Source of the DNA: Calothrix anomala FACHB-343
GTDB lineage: Bacteria > Cyanobacteriota > Cyanobacteriia > Cyanobacteriales > Nostocaceae
Assembly (NCBI RefSeq): GCF_014696435.1
Contig: NZ_JACJQG010000031.1
Location: forward strand, 29,915 to 93,914
Length of the DNA stretch: 64,000 nt
Direction: 5' to 3'
Positions 1 through 8,871 of this stretch are shown piece by piece; positions within the stretch are counted from its first letter, which is position 1, and each line of letters opens with the position of its first letter. The translations under genes and the position numbers were made by a program. The notes beneath the pieces were generated by a model, which was given only the letters and a program-made list of their open reading frames with translations, was not told the origin of the DNA and did no database searches.

Positions 1-1
1 G

Positions 2-1132
2 AATTTATGCTTAATTCTCGATCATAGTGGTTCGATGAATGGGCGACCGTTAGAAACTGTCAAGCAAGCAGCAGTTCGTTTGGTCGATCAACTCAGTCCG
101 GAGGATCGTCTCAGTGTTGTGGTTTTCGATCACCGGGCGAAAGTCTTAGTACCCAATCAAGTCATTGAAGATCGCGAACAGATCAAAAGGCAAATTAACC
201 GCCTCAGTGCTGATGGGGGAACGGCGATTGATGAAGGTTTGCGTCTGGGGATTGAGGAGTTAGCAAAGGCGAAAAAAGATACTGTTTCTCAAGTATTTTT
301 GTTAACTGATGGCGAAAATGAGCATGGAGATAACAATCGCTGTTTGAAATTTGCTCAATTAGCGGCTAGTTATAATTTGACTTTGAATACCTTGGGTTTT
401 GGTGATAACTGGAATCAGGATATTTTAGAAAAAATTGCTGATGCTGGTTTGGGTACGCTGTCTTACATTCAAAAATCCGATCAGGTAGTCCAAGAATTTA
501 GCCGTCTGTTTAACCGGATTCAAACAATTGGCTTGACTAATGCTTATTTGCTATTCTCGTTAATGCCCAATGTGCGGTTGGCGGAACTTAAACCCATCGC
601 CCAAGTTTCTCCCGATACTATTGAGTTACCTGTACAACCAGAAGCTGATGGACGCTTTGCTGTGCGCTTGGGTGATTTGATGAAAGATGTAGAGCGGGTA
701 ATTTTAGCTAATATTTATTTGGGACAGTTGCCTGAAGGTAAACAAGCGATCGCGAATGTGCAAGTCCGCTACGATGACCCGGCTAACAACCAAACCAATT
801 TATTTACCTCTAATATCCCCATTTATGCCAATGTAGTTAGATCTTACCAGCCAGATGCTAATCCCCAAGTGCAGCAGTCTATCTTAGCCTTAGCTAAATA
901 TCGCCAAACTCAATTAGCAGAAGCGAAATTACAACAAGGCGATCGCGCTGGAGCTGCGACAATGTTACAAACAGCAGCAAAAACTGCATTGCAAATGGGC
1001 GATAAAGGTGCAGCCACAGTATTGCAAACTTCCGCTACTCGCTTGCAAGCTGGTGAAGAGTTATCCGAAAGCGATCGCAAGAAAACGCGGATTGTCTCCA
1101 AAACAGTATTGCAGGATACGCCTCACCCATGA
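2..1132 (+). CDS. VWA-domain protein, 5' end outside window
   Basis: This is a von Willebrand factor A domain protein that enters from upstream: the frame is open from base 2, and the metal-binding (MIDAS) motif DHSGSM is encoded at about bases 20-37, ahead of the first in-window ATG at 35. The other MIDAS parts follow (the Thr of GGTAID and the Asp of LLTDGE). After the VWA fold comes a beta-rich segment and a helical tail resembling the C-terminal parts of bacterial VWA/inter-alpha-trypsin-like proteins. There is no membrane segment in the visible part. The last codons overlap the next gene by four bases (ATGA), so the two are very likely co-translated. The neighbour is a close paralogue over its whole length. 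The ligand and the physiological role are unknown; VWA proteins usually mediate metal-dependent protein contacts. Confidence 0.85.
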   Translation, partial: NLCLILDHSGSMNGRPLETVKQAAVRLVDQLSPEDRLSVVVFDHRAKVLVPNQVIEDREQIKRQINRLSADGGTAIDEGLRLGIEELAKAKKDTVSQVFLLTDGENEHGDNNRCLKFAQLAASYNLTLNTLGFGDNWNQDILEKIADAGLGTLSYIQKSDQVVQEFSRLFNRIQTIGLTNAYLLFSLMPNVRLAELKPIAQVSPDTIELPVQPEADGRFAVRLGDLMKDVERVILANIYLGQLPEGKQAIANVQVRYDDPANNQTNLFTSNIPIYANVVRSYQPDANPQVQQSILALAKYRQTQLAEAKLQQGDRAGAATMLQTAAKTALQMGDKGAATVLQTSATRLQAGEELSESDRKKTRIVSKTVLQDTPHP

Positions 1133-2409
1133 AAGTAAAATTACTGTCTGTACTCAATGATAGTAATGTTGACCTGGCTCAAGCTAACAGCCAGCGTCAA
1201 CTGGGAATTTCTGTTGCGGCAATTGCTGAGGAGTTTGGTAGCAATTTACCCCTCAACTTATGCTTGATTCTCGATCGCAGTGGTTCGATGCATGGGGAAC
1301 CAATCAAGAATGTGATTCAAGCAGTTGAGGGATTATTAGATCGACTAAATCCAGGCGATCGCATTTCTGTAGTCGCTTTTGCGGGTTCGGCAGAAGTAAT
1401 TATCCCTAACCAAGTAGTTGCAGATTTAGGTAACATTAAATCACAAATTAAAAACAAACTTAAAGCAAGTGGTGGTACAGTCATTGCCGAAGGTTTGCAA
1501 CTGGGAATTACAGAATTAATGAAAGGTACCAGAGGCGCTGTTTCCCAAGCCTTTTTACTCACAGATGGACATGGTGAAAGCAGCTTGCGCATCTGGAAAT
1601 GGCAATTAGGCCCGGATGACAACAAACGTTGTTTAGAACTTGCTCAAAAAGCCGCTAGATTGAACTTAACTGTAAATACATTGGGTTTTGGCAGTAACTG
1701 GAACTCTGATTTACTAGAAAAAATTGCCGATGCTGGTGGTGGCACATTAGCTTATATTGAGCATCCACAACAAGCTGTCCAAGAATTTAGCCGCTTATTT
1801 AGACGGATGCAATCGGTGGGTTTAACTAACGCCTACTTGCTATTATCCTTGATACCGCAAGTACGGTTAGCCGAACTTAAACCCATTGCCCAAGTAGCAC
1901 CAGATACAATAGAGTTACCAGTACAACAGGAAGCAGATGGAAGCTTTGCCGTGCGTTTAGGCGACTTGATGCAAGATGGGGAACGGGTAGTTTTAGTTAA
2001 TATTTATCTCAGTAATTTACCGGAAGGTAGACAGGAAATTGGACAGGTGCAAATTCGTTATGACGATCCAGCGCTAGATCGCCAAGGCTTACTTTCTGCG
2101 ATCGCACCTGTATATGCAGATGTAGTTTCTACTTACCAACCAAATCTTAATCCCCAGGTACAGCAGTCAATTTTAGCCTTAGCCAAATATCGCCAAACCC
2201 AGTTAGCAGAAACCAAATTGCAACAGGGCGATCTCATTGGTGCTGCAACCATGCTACAAACCGCCGCCAAAACCGCCTTGCAAATTGGAGATAAAGGTGC
2301 AGCCACAGTACTACAAACTTCTGCTACCCGCCTGCAAGCTGGTGAAGAACTCTCAGAAGCAGAGCGCAAGAAAACCAGAATTGTTTCCAAAACAATTTTA
2401 CAAGAATAA
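1129..2409 (+). CDS. VWA-domain protein, tandem paralogue
   Basis: This 426-residue VWA protein duplicates the preceding gene and shows its full length. A short N-terminal lead (residues 1-40) precedes the VWA domain, with MIDAS motif DRSGSM near residue 50, the GGT Thr near 117 and the TDG Asp near 146. The C-terminal half (about 230-426) is nearly colinear with the upstream copy, including the shared block SILALAKYRQTQLAE. It differs by a short insertion after the TDG motif (around RIWKWQLGPDD) where the first copy reads ENEHGDNN. The ATG overlaps the stop of the first gene (ATGA), showing translational coupling. There is no signal peptide, so it is probably cytoplasmic. The exact role is unknown. 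The diverged insert lies next to the metal site and may change which partner is bound; that is inference. Confidence 0.88.
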   Translation: MKVKLLSVLNDSNVDLAQANSQRQLGISVAAIAEEFGSNLPLNLCLILDRSGSMHGEPIKNVIQAVEGLLDRLNPGDRISVVAFAGSAEVIIPNQVVADLGNIKSQIKNKLKASGGTVIAEGLQLGITELMKGTRGAVSQAFLLTDGHGESSLRIWKWQLGPDDNKRCLELAQKAARLNLTVNTLGFGSNWNSDLLEKIADAGGGTLAYIEHPQQAVQEFSRLFRRMQSVGLTNAYLLLSLIPQVRLAELKPIAQVAPDTIELPVQQEADGSFAVRLGDLMQDGERVVLVNIYLSNLPEGRQEIGQVQIRYDDPALDRQGLLSAIAPVYADVVSTYQPNLNPQVQQSILALAKYRQTQLAETKLQQGDLIGAATMLQTAAKTALQIGDKGAATVLQTSATRLQAGEELSEAERKKTRIVSKTILQE

Positions 2410-2476
2410 TTCGTAATTCGTAATTCGTAATTCGTAATACCCTGCGGGAAGGCTTGCGCCTACGTAATTCGTAATT
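2408..2476. repeat. AATTCGT heptamer repeats interrupted by a small inserted repeat
   Basis: Tandem AATTCGT heptamers follow the VWA stop codon. They are broken at about 2438-2463 by a GC-rich segment reading CCTGCGGGAAGG and GCCTACG, after which the heptamers resume. The layout suggests a mobile small dispersed repeat inserted into a short tandem repeat. Confidence 0.7.
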
Positions 2477-2494
2477 TGGTAAGTCAGTGGTAAG

Positions 2495-2580
2495 AAACCA
2501 AACTATCTTAATAACTGTAAACAGGCTGGAAATTTTTACCAATGACTAATGACAAATGACAAATGACAAATGACTAATGA
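2495..2580. repeat. Dispersed intergenic repeat fused to TGACAAA heptamers (copy A)
   Basis: A block with the core ACCAAACTAT, then TAA-rich sequence, GGCTGGAAA and TTTTACCAATGAC, runs directly into (TGACAAA)n. Related blocks occur at 4887-4942, 11582-11637 (inverted) and 17341-17397 (inverted), so this is a dispersed family of about 60 bp. Confidence 0.65.
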
Positions 2581-2620
2581 CAGCCTCAGCCAGTTATCTT
2601 TAATTTCGCCAAACTATTTT

Positions 2621-3007
2621 ATGAAAATAAAAGATATCCATCACATAGCTATAATTTGTTCTGACTACGAACGTTCTAAAAAATTCTATGTAGAAGTTTT
2701 AGGATTTCCAATTATTGCCGAAACTTTTCGCGCTCAGAGAAATTCCTATAAGTTAGATTTAAAAGTTGGTGAAAATAACCAAATAGAATTATTTTCCTTT
2801 CCCAATCCCCCCCAAAGACCTAATAGCCCAGAAGCTTGCGGTTTAAGACATTTAGCATTTGCAGTTGATGACATAGAGCAAACTGTAACTGATTTACAAT
2901 CAAAAGGTATAGAAGTAGAAAATATTAGAATTGATGAAATTACAGGAAAAAAGTTTACTTTCTTTAAAGACCCAGATAACTTACCATTAGAAATTTATGA
3001 GTATTAA
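2621..3007 (+). CDS. VOC-family (glyoxalase-like) protein, YaeR/GloA2 type
   Basis: The protein of 128 residues has the size and motifs of the YaeR/SMU1112c group of the vicinal-oxygen-chelate superfamily. It consists of two beta-alpha-beta-beta-beta modules: IHHIAIICSDYERSKKFY with a metal-ligand His at the start, and GLRHLAFAVDDIEQT with the second-module His. A terminal Glu is found in PLEIYEY. These family positions bind a divalent metal. The substrate is not predictable; glyoxalase-like or dioxygenase-like chemistry is possible. I place the start at the ATG at 2621, because the upstream in-frame codons are repeat-derived sequence and the homology begins at MKIKDIHH. The gene appears to stand alone, with a spacer before the convergent metalloprotease. 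Confidence 0.85.
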   Translation: MKIKDIHHIAIICSDYERSKKFYVEVLGFPIIAETFRAQRNSYKLDLKVGENNQIELFSFPNPPQRPNSPEACGLRHLAFAVDDIEQTVTDLQSKGIEVENIRIDEITGKKFTFFKDPDNLPLEIYEY

Positions 3008-3131
3008 TATTGTCACCTAGTTCGTAGTCAGGACTTTATTCCTCAAAATTAGAGATAGCTCCGCTGATTACAGAGAAAAAACTTTTATTTTTTGTGAAAC
3101 TTGTGTAAGCCATAAAAATTATGGCAGGTAA

Positions 3132-3170
3132 ATAAAAAAATCAGGACACAACCAACATTATTGTGCCCTG
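3132..3170 (-). terminator. Intrinsic terminator of the PEP-CTERM metalloprotease gene
   Basis: Read on the minus strand, CAGGGCACAA and TTGTGTCCTG form a 10-bp stem with one mismatch. It is followed at once by a run of seven T residues (A-run at 3133-3140 on plus). It sits about 55 bases after the stop codon of the minus-strand metalloprotease gene. Confidence 0.75.
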
Positions 3171-3224
3171 AAGAATTATTAATACATAAATAGCTCAGAT
3201 TCCTAATCAAGCTTGAAGATTTAC

Positions 3225-4610
3225 TTAATTAATAGTCTCTGAATGTATTTTCTTTTTCCCTAACCGTAAACCAAATAAACCTAAGCTCAACAATCCCAGA
3301 ATCGCAGAAGGTTCAGGGACTTGTTGAGGTTCTTCATCATAACTATCCCACATAGTTCCATTGTTTACTTGGAATAGTCCTTCTTGAGCTAAAAATTCAG
3401 TTAAATCTTGACCTTGATTTAGGGTTGTTGTAGTCGTCGTACCACCCCAACGGCTTTGCTTAAACATTTTATTAATATTACTTACTGGCGTGCTATTACC
3501 TTTAGTATTAGCAATTGTTTGGGCTTGGTTTTGCAGCGTAGATAATTGTGCTGATGAAAGAATATTAAAATTACTAGAGGCTCGGTTATAACCAATAACA
3601 TCCAATGCTTGTAAGTCCAAATTAGTTAAACCTCTTCTGGTATTGCTTGGTAAAGATGGGTCCATAATTCCTAGAGCAGTACCGTTATTACTACGTTTCC
3701 AGTGGCTGCCTTGATAACCATCTGGTTGATAGTTGGTAAAGAAAAAACTCGATTTTAAATCCTCATTTTCGCCTGTAGATAAATTAGCTAAAGCTGTGTC
3801 TCCTCCGTTAATGGAAAAGAAAGGAGTTGAATTACCAGTTCCGCCATAAGTCATATTTATTTCATGATCGGTTGTGAGCGATGATTTACGAAATAGGTCA
3901 AATGAAGTAATATACTTATTCCGCTCTACTTCATTATTGTAATTATTATCATTAACAGCATCTATGCCACTCACAAAACCTAAAACATGTCCAATTTCAT
4001 GAATTAAGACGCTAGTAAAATCAAATTTATTAATGCCAACACCAGAACTAAGATAATCATTTTGCCAACCAAAGCCAGTATTAATCAAATCATTGAATAC
4101 AATTACCCCATCTAAATCAGTATTATTTGTGTCTAGCAAATTTAAAGCCTTGGCATTAGCTCTAGTTAGATTAATGTTGCTAAAGGACTTATCTTTGAAA
4201 CCTTCCATTTCCGCAGTTAAACTGCTAAAAAGAAGGGGTATGGGTAAATTTTCTACAGCCAGTTCATCATTTGTATAAGTAAAAATATTGTTGTCGGTGG
4301 TGCGATCGCTTTTTAAGGCGTTGTAAAAGCTGCTGTAATTTACATTGTTCATAAAAGCTGGAATCGCCCCAGCTAGAACTCCTGAAGGTAATTTGCTGGA
4401 ATTACCCTTCTTCAGGTGAATATTGATCGTTGCATTATCCGTAAGATATTGTTCCCAAATACTCCCGGCTAATTCTGCAGCAACTTTTTCTTCCATTGTG
4501 ACTTCTGTATCGTATGTGAAGTTCAATTTCAGTGCTTGCGCTGGCATACTCATGCCCGTCACAGCGCATAATGTTGTAATTAAAGATAGAATACCAATGC
4601 TTATACGCAT
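3225..4610 (-). CDS. Secreted PEP-CTERM metalloprotease (NF038122-like)
   Basis: A 461-residue secreted protein. An N-terminal signal peptide of about 26 residues ends at MPAQA. The zinc-binding motif HEIGHVLGFVSG is a metzincin-type HExxHxxGxxH variant in which the third ligand is not His at the usual place. The C-terminus carries VPEPSAILGLLSLGLFGLRLGKKK, that is, the PEP sorting motif, a hydrophobic segment and a basic tail typical of PEP-CTERM proteins that are processed by an exosortase and linked to the envelope or extracellular matrix. Length and architecture fit the cyanobacterial NF038122 metalloprotease family. The downstream hairpin plus T-run gives a terminator. No exosortase is visible nearby. 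The substrate is unknown; modification of the sheath or exopolysaccharide matrix is plausible, which would fit the glycan genes beyond 5.7 kb. Confidence 0.82.
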   Translation of the reverse strand: MRISIGILSLITTLCAVTGMSMPAQALKLNFTYDTEVTMEEKVAAELAGSIWEQYLTDNATINIHLKKGNSSKLPSGVLAGAIPAFMNNVNYSSFYNALKSDRTTDNNIFTYTNDELAVENLPIPLLFSSLTAEMEGFKDKSFSNINLTRANAKALNLLDTNNTDLDGVIVFNDLINTGFGWQNDYLSSGVGINKFDFTSVLIHEIGHVLGFVSGIDAVNDNNYNNEVERNKYITSFDLFRKSSLTTDHEINMTYGGTGNSTPFFSINGGDTALANLSTGENEDLKSSFFFTNYQPDGYQGSHWKRSNNGTALGIMDPSLPSNTRRGLTNLDLQALDVIGYNRASSNFNILSSAQLSTLQNQAQTIANTKGNSTPVSNINKMFKQSRWGGTTTTTTLNQGQDLTEFLAQEGLFQVNNGTMWDSYDEEPQQVPEPSAILGLLSLGLFGLRLGKKKIHSETIN

Positions 4611-5691
4611 ATAGTTTTTATAACTGTTAATTTTTTATAGTCGCTTTTAACTTAGCAATTTTCGAGCATGAAATTAATGAACTATTAATGAAATCTTGTG
4701 GGGTTTTATCAAATTTTTGATATGAATATTCAAAATAAATCCACCATAAATAGAGGATATTACTATATACATACTGTGAAAAAATTACTAGCTAAATATT
4801 TGCCCCAACTGATTGTTATCAGCCTCTTACTCTGTATAAATACTTTGATTGATTAATCAGTTTCAGTAAGTCGGTAATTGCATCTAACTATATTAAGAAA
4901 CGTAAAGAGGCTGGAAACCCTTACCACTGAAAAATGACAAAGCACAAAGTTATTATCGCCGCCTGCCGACGATAATAACTTTGTCAGAATAACAACCTTC
5001 TGTTGTCATTGTTAATTTTTGTTAAAATTATGATGTTATTGTGATGTTCAATATCAACCCAAAGGTGATTGAAAACAGTGAATATTTGTGGTGATAAATT
5101 TTCCTCGCTACTTGCTGAACTTAAATTTATCAGATTATGGGTAGATGTACGGAATTTTAGCTTGAGGTATTTTGGATAATTACAGTAGTTCAGCAAACCC
5201 TGGATGGCTTTGATGCAGACGATAAGTTAGCTTAATATTTCTATCTCCTGCTGTACTGGTAATAGTTCAATGGGTGAGTGAATCCGAACTTAATTTTAGA
5301 CAAACACAAGTTAGTACTCTGACAAGGGAACTATGCTAGGTGCATTAAATTTTCTAGTTCTCTTCTTTTCCTCTTTCTTTGAGTACTTCGTGCCTTCGTG
5401 GTTCGTTTTTTCACCCAGTAAAGTTGACTTTCCAGAGTATTAGTTAACAACAATCTAAGTTAAATCCAATCATTTTACAATGAATCAAATTATACTTTAA
5501 TTCCCGAATTTTCTTCCTAGTAAGAGATTTTTGGTTGAAATAAGCATTCGTATCTATTAGAATAAACTTCACATATATAAAGATACCTACTACTCTATTT
5601 CATGAAGTTTTGATGAAGGAGTATTCAGCAAGTAACTTGATAGAAATTGTCTAACTAAAGTCTCGAATACATAGTAATCGGCACATGAATA
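4611..5691. other. Long intergenic region, no convincing gene
   Basis: About 1.1 kb of AT-rich sequence. It holds a copy of the dispersed repeat (about 4887-4942) and a perfect hairpin (4945-4983). A 70-codon minus-strand frame at 4984-5196 has no recognisable domain or start signal. The part nearest 5691 presumably carries the promoter of the glycosyltransferase operon, but I see no clear -35/-10 pair. Confidence 0.6.
4945..4983. repeat. Perfect 14-bp inverted repeat
   Basis: CAAAGTTATTATCG (4945-4958) and CGATAATAACTTTG (4970-4983) pair perfectly around an 11-base loop. It lies directly against a TGACAAAG-type repeat, in the same arrangement as the hairpin at 11539-11576. It therefore looks like a mobile hairpin rather than a gene-specific terminator. 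Confidence 0.75.
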
Positions 5692-6969
5692 ATGAAAATA
5701 GCCTTTATAGTTGGGAAGTTTCCGATATTATCGGAGACATTTATTATTAATCAAATCACAGGTGCAATCGAACGGGGACATGAGGTTGATATTTATGCTT
5801 ATCAACCTAGTCATAGTTCTAAAGTACATCCCAATTTCCATAAATATCAGCTTTTATCGCGCACTTATTATCAACCAAGCATACCCACGAATCGATTTTG
5901 GCGATTGCTCAAAGCAATCAAATTAATCATTGAGAATTTCAAGAAAGCTCCTTTAGTCTTACTGCGATCGCTGAATATTTTTAAATATGGCAAACGAGCA
6001 GCTTCATTAAAATTACTGTACTCAGTCATTCCCCTATTAAAGTCTCCAGCTTACGATATTATTCATTGTCAGTTTGGCCCCCAGGGACTAGAAACTATGC
6101 TGTGGCGAGATTTGGGTGCAATTCGTGGTAAGTTGGTAACTTCATTTCGCGGCTACGATATCAGTTCATATATCCATAAATATGGAGAGGATGTTTATGA
6201 GGAACTCTTTATCAAAGGAGATTTTTTCTTAGCAAATTGCCAATTTTTTCAAAAAAAAGCTATTCGTTTAGGTTGCGATCCTCAAAAAATTGTTGTACAT
6301 GGTTCAGGTATAGATTGTAGTCGATTTCAATTTAAACCCAGATTCGCACCTCAAGCAAATGCAAAAATTTACCTGCTAACAACTGCTCGCTTAGTAGCCA
6401 AAAAAGGTTTAGAATACAGTATTCGTGCCGTGGATCAAGTGGCGAAACTTTACCCAAATATTGAGTACAATATCATCGGTGATGGTGTTTTAAGGCAGGA
6501 GTTAGAACAGTTAATTACAGCATTGAATATTACGGATAAAATTCAGATTTTAGGTTGGAAGCATCAACTAGAAATTATTGAATTTCTGGATAATTCTCAC
6601 ATTTTTTTGGCTCCGAGTATTACTAGCGAGGATGGAAATCAAGATGCACCCGTAAATACATTAAAAGAAGCAATGGCTATGGGTTTACCAGTTATTAGTA
6701 CAAGGCATGGAGGTATCCCTGAATTAGTAGAAGACGGAATTTCTGGGTTTCTTGTTCCCGAACGAGATGCGGATGCGATCGCCAAAAAATTAATTTATCT
6801 GCTGGAGCATCCAGAAATGTGGGAAAAAATGGGAAAAGCCGGTCGTGCTTTTGTCGAAACACAATACGATATCAATCAGCTTAACGATGAATTAGTACAA
6901 ATTTATCAGCAAATTAGTAATCAGAATTTACAGATCGCAGACAAATCTTTAGCGGTAACAAGGATGTGA
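5692..6969 (+). CDS. Glycosyltransferase family 4
   Basis: A 425-residue GT-B fold enzyme that would add a sugar from a nucleotide-sugar donor during surface polysaccharide assembly. The N-terminal acceptor domain begins MKIAFIVGKFPILSETFI. The donor-binding C-terminal half begins near residue 225 (LLTTARLVAKKGLEYSI), with the GT4 signature EAMAMGLPVISTRHGGIPEL around residues 325-344, including the conserved Glu and the Gly-rich turn. No membrane segment is seen. The stop overlaps the next gene (GTGA at 6966-6969), so this is the first gene of a coupled operon with a GT2 enzyme and an ABC exporter. The exact sugar and linkage cannot be read from the sequence. Confidence 0.9.
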   Translation: MKIAFIVGKFPILSETFIINQITGAIERGHEVDIYAYQPSHSSKVHPNFHKYQLLSRTYYQPSIPTNRFWRLLKAIKLIIENFKKAPLVLLRSLNIFKYGKRAASLKLLYSVIPLLKSPAYDIIHCQFGPQGLETMLWRDLGAIRGKLVTSFRGYDISSYIHKYGEDVYEELFIKGDFFLANCQFFQKKAIRLGCDPQKIVVHGSGIDCSRFQFKPRFAPQANAKIYLLTTARLVAKKGLEYSIRAVDQVAKLYPNIEYNIIGDGVLRQELEQLITALNITDKIQILGWKHQLEIIEFLDNSHIFLAPSITSEDGNQDAPVNTLKEAMAMGLPVISTRHGGIPELVEDGISGFLVPERDADAIAKKLIYLLEHPEMWEKMGKAGRAFVETQYDINQLNDELVQIYQQISNQNLQIADKSLAVTRM

Positions 6970-7949
6970 ACAACATGAACCAAAGCGCGATCGCACATTC
7001 TTTAGTCACGATTGTAGTAGTACCAAGAGAGCGTTTTAGCTACACCCGCCAATCCTTAGAAAGTATCTATGAGCATACAGATTATCCATTTAACTTAATT
7101 TATGTAGATGGTAATTCACCGTCGCCGATTCGCGATTATTTAGCAGCGCAAGCCAAAGAAAAGCAATTTCAACTGATTCGCCAAAATACTTACCTATCAC
7201 CAAACCGCGCGCGGAATATGGGGTTGAAGGAAGTGAAGACTAAGTATGTTGTCTTTATAGATAACGATGTGGTTGTCAGTCCCAATTGGCTGCAACCTTT
7301 GGTAGACTGTGCAGAAACCACCCATGCAACCATAGTTAGTCCGTTATTATGTCAAGGTACACCCATCCATCAAGAAGTACATTGTGCTGGTGGAGAAACA
7401 GGGGTACGCTTAGATCGCGATCGCCGCAGAATTATTGAAAAAATTTACGATCAAGGACGAAAAGTTGCAGATGTGCTTCCGCAATTAACACAGCAACCCA
7501 CTGGTTTAGCAGAGTTTCACTGTATGCTAGTCCGCACAGAGATATTTGCGCAAATTGGCTTTTTAGATGAAGCGTTACTTTCTACGAAAGAACATGTAGA
7601 TTTGTGTATGTCGGTGGCGGCAGTTGGTGGTACAGTTTACCTAGAGCCTGCATCTGTGGTGACTTATGTACCAGGGCCGCCATTAGACTGGACAGATTTA
7701 CATTACTATATGTTGCGGTGGAGCGATCGCTGGGAATTAGCCAGCTTAAAACACCTGCGTCAAAAATGGAACTTAAGCGAAGATGAATATTTTCAAAATA
7801 GATACAAACGCTTAGGATCGCGAAGACAAATGACAATTATTCGTCCAGTAGCGCGGAAATTATCTTTAGGAAAATTTGGCTTTCAGGTTGTCAATAAAAT
7901 CCTGCGGGGGGTAGATAAACTGCTGAATCGCTGGATTACTAGTTGGTGA
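6966..7949 (+). CDS. Glycosyltransferase family 2
   Basis: A 327-residue GT-A type enzyme. The N-terminal fold reads LVTIVVVPRERFSYTRQSLESI, the metal/nucleotide-sugar site is the DxD-like FIDNDVVVSPNW near residue 100, and a later acidic segment (LLSTKEHVDLCM) resembles the ED region of GT2 enzymes. The start could be GTG at 6966, which overlaps the upstream stop, or ATG at 6975; the GTG overlap favours coupling. It sits between the GT4 gene and the export ABC genes and probably builds the same polymer. It has no strong transmembrane helices, so it should act at the cytoplasmic face of the membrane. Confidence 0.88.
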   Translation: MNNMNQSAIAHSLVTIVVVPRERFSYTRQSLESIYEHTDYPFNLIYVDGNSPSPIRDYLAAQAKEKQFQLIRQNTYLSPNRARNMGLKEVKTKYVVFIDNDVVVSPNWLQPLVDCAETTHATIVSPLLCQGTPIHQEVHCAGGETGVRLDRDRRRIIEKIYDQGRKVADVLPQLTQQPTGLAEFHCMLVRTEIFAQIGFLDEALLSTKEHVDLCMSVAAVGGTVYLEPASVVTYVPGPPLDWTDLHYYMLRWSDRWELASLKHLRQKWNLSEDEYFQNRYKRLGSRRQMTIIRPVARKLSLGKFGFQVVNKILRGVDKLLNRWITSW

Positions 7950-7996
7950 TTCATCAGACTTTGGTATAGTTACGTCCAAACATCGGAAAATCAGTA

Positions 7997-8869
7997 ATGA
8001 AGCAGCCTCAGCAATTAAATTCTCAGCTAAAAGAAGTTATCTATACACCTGAAAGTAGATTGCGAAATCCCAAACAATTAGCGCAACAAATGTGGCGAGA
8101 CTTATTAGCATCTCGCGAACTTGCTTGGCGATTGTTAGTGCGGGATATTAGCGCTCAATATCGTCAATCTTTTTTAGGAATAGCATGGGCTTTTTTACCA
8201 CCAATTATTATGGCAGCAGGATTTACATTAGCCCATGATGCCAAAGTAATTAATATTCAAAATACAGATTTACCTTACCCAGCTTATGTATTGTTCAGTA
8301 CTGCATTATGGCAAACATTTGTTGAAGCTGTAAATGGCCCGGTACAAGCTGTAATCGCCGCCAAACCAGTATTAGCTAGAGTTAACTTTCCGAGAGAAGC
8401 GTTAATTTTAGCTAAACTAGGTGAGGTATTTTTTAACTTCGCTATCAAATTAATTTTAATTGTAGCATTTTTTCTTTGGTGGAAAATTCCTGTAAGTTGG
8501 ACAGTCATTCTCGCACCAGTAGCGCTGATTCATTTAATTTTACTGGGAACATTTTTCGGGATTTTATTAGCTCCCTTGGGAATTTTATATCAGGATATAT
8601 CGCGAGGATTAACTTTAATTACAAGCTTTTGGTTATTTCTCACTCCTGTAGTTTATCCCGTACCCAAACAGGGAATATTTAGTATATTAGTTCAGCTTAA
8701 TCCGGTCACGCCTTTATTAGTAACAACGCGAGAATTAGCAACTACTGGTAGTATCTCAAATCCTGATAGTTTTTGGGTTGTGAGTGCAATTACTCTACTC
8801 GGTTTAATTATCACCTGGGTAACATTTCGTTTAGCTATGCCTTTTGTAGTTGAGAGAGTTAGTTCTTAA
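7997..8869 (+). CDS. ABC-2 type polysaccharide export permease (Wzm/TagG-like)
   Basis: A 290-residue integral membrane protein with about six hydrophobic segments. The family motif at the start of the membrane part reads LLVRDISAQYRQSFLGIAW, typical of KpsM/Wzm/TagG permeases that carry lipid-linked glycans across the inner membrane. The gene follows two glycosyltransferases and lies two bases before the matching ATPase gene, so the pair forms one exporter. The length agrees with the family (about 260-290). The cargo is presumably the glycan built by the upstream transferases. Confidence 0.9.
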   Translation: MKQPQQLNSQLKEVIYTPESRLRNPKQLAQQMWRDLLASRELAWRLLVRDISAQYRQSFLGIAWAFLPPIIMAAGFTLAHDAKVINIQNTDLPYPAYVLFSTALWQTFVEAVNGPVQAVIAAKPVLARVNFPREALILAKLGEVFFNFAIKLILIVAFFLWWKIPVSWTVILAPVALIHLILLGTFFGILLAPLGILYQDISRGLTLITSFWLFLTPVVYPVPKQGIFSILVQLNPVTPLLVTTRELATTGSISNPDSFWVVSAITLLGLIITWVTFRLAMPFVVERVSS

Positions 8870-8871
8870 TC

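Noticed and set aside
4984-5196. A 70-codon minus-strand frame in the long spacer
   Set aside because: No domain, no ribosome-binding site, composition like the spacer.
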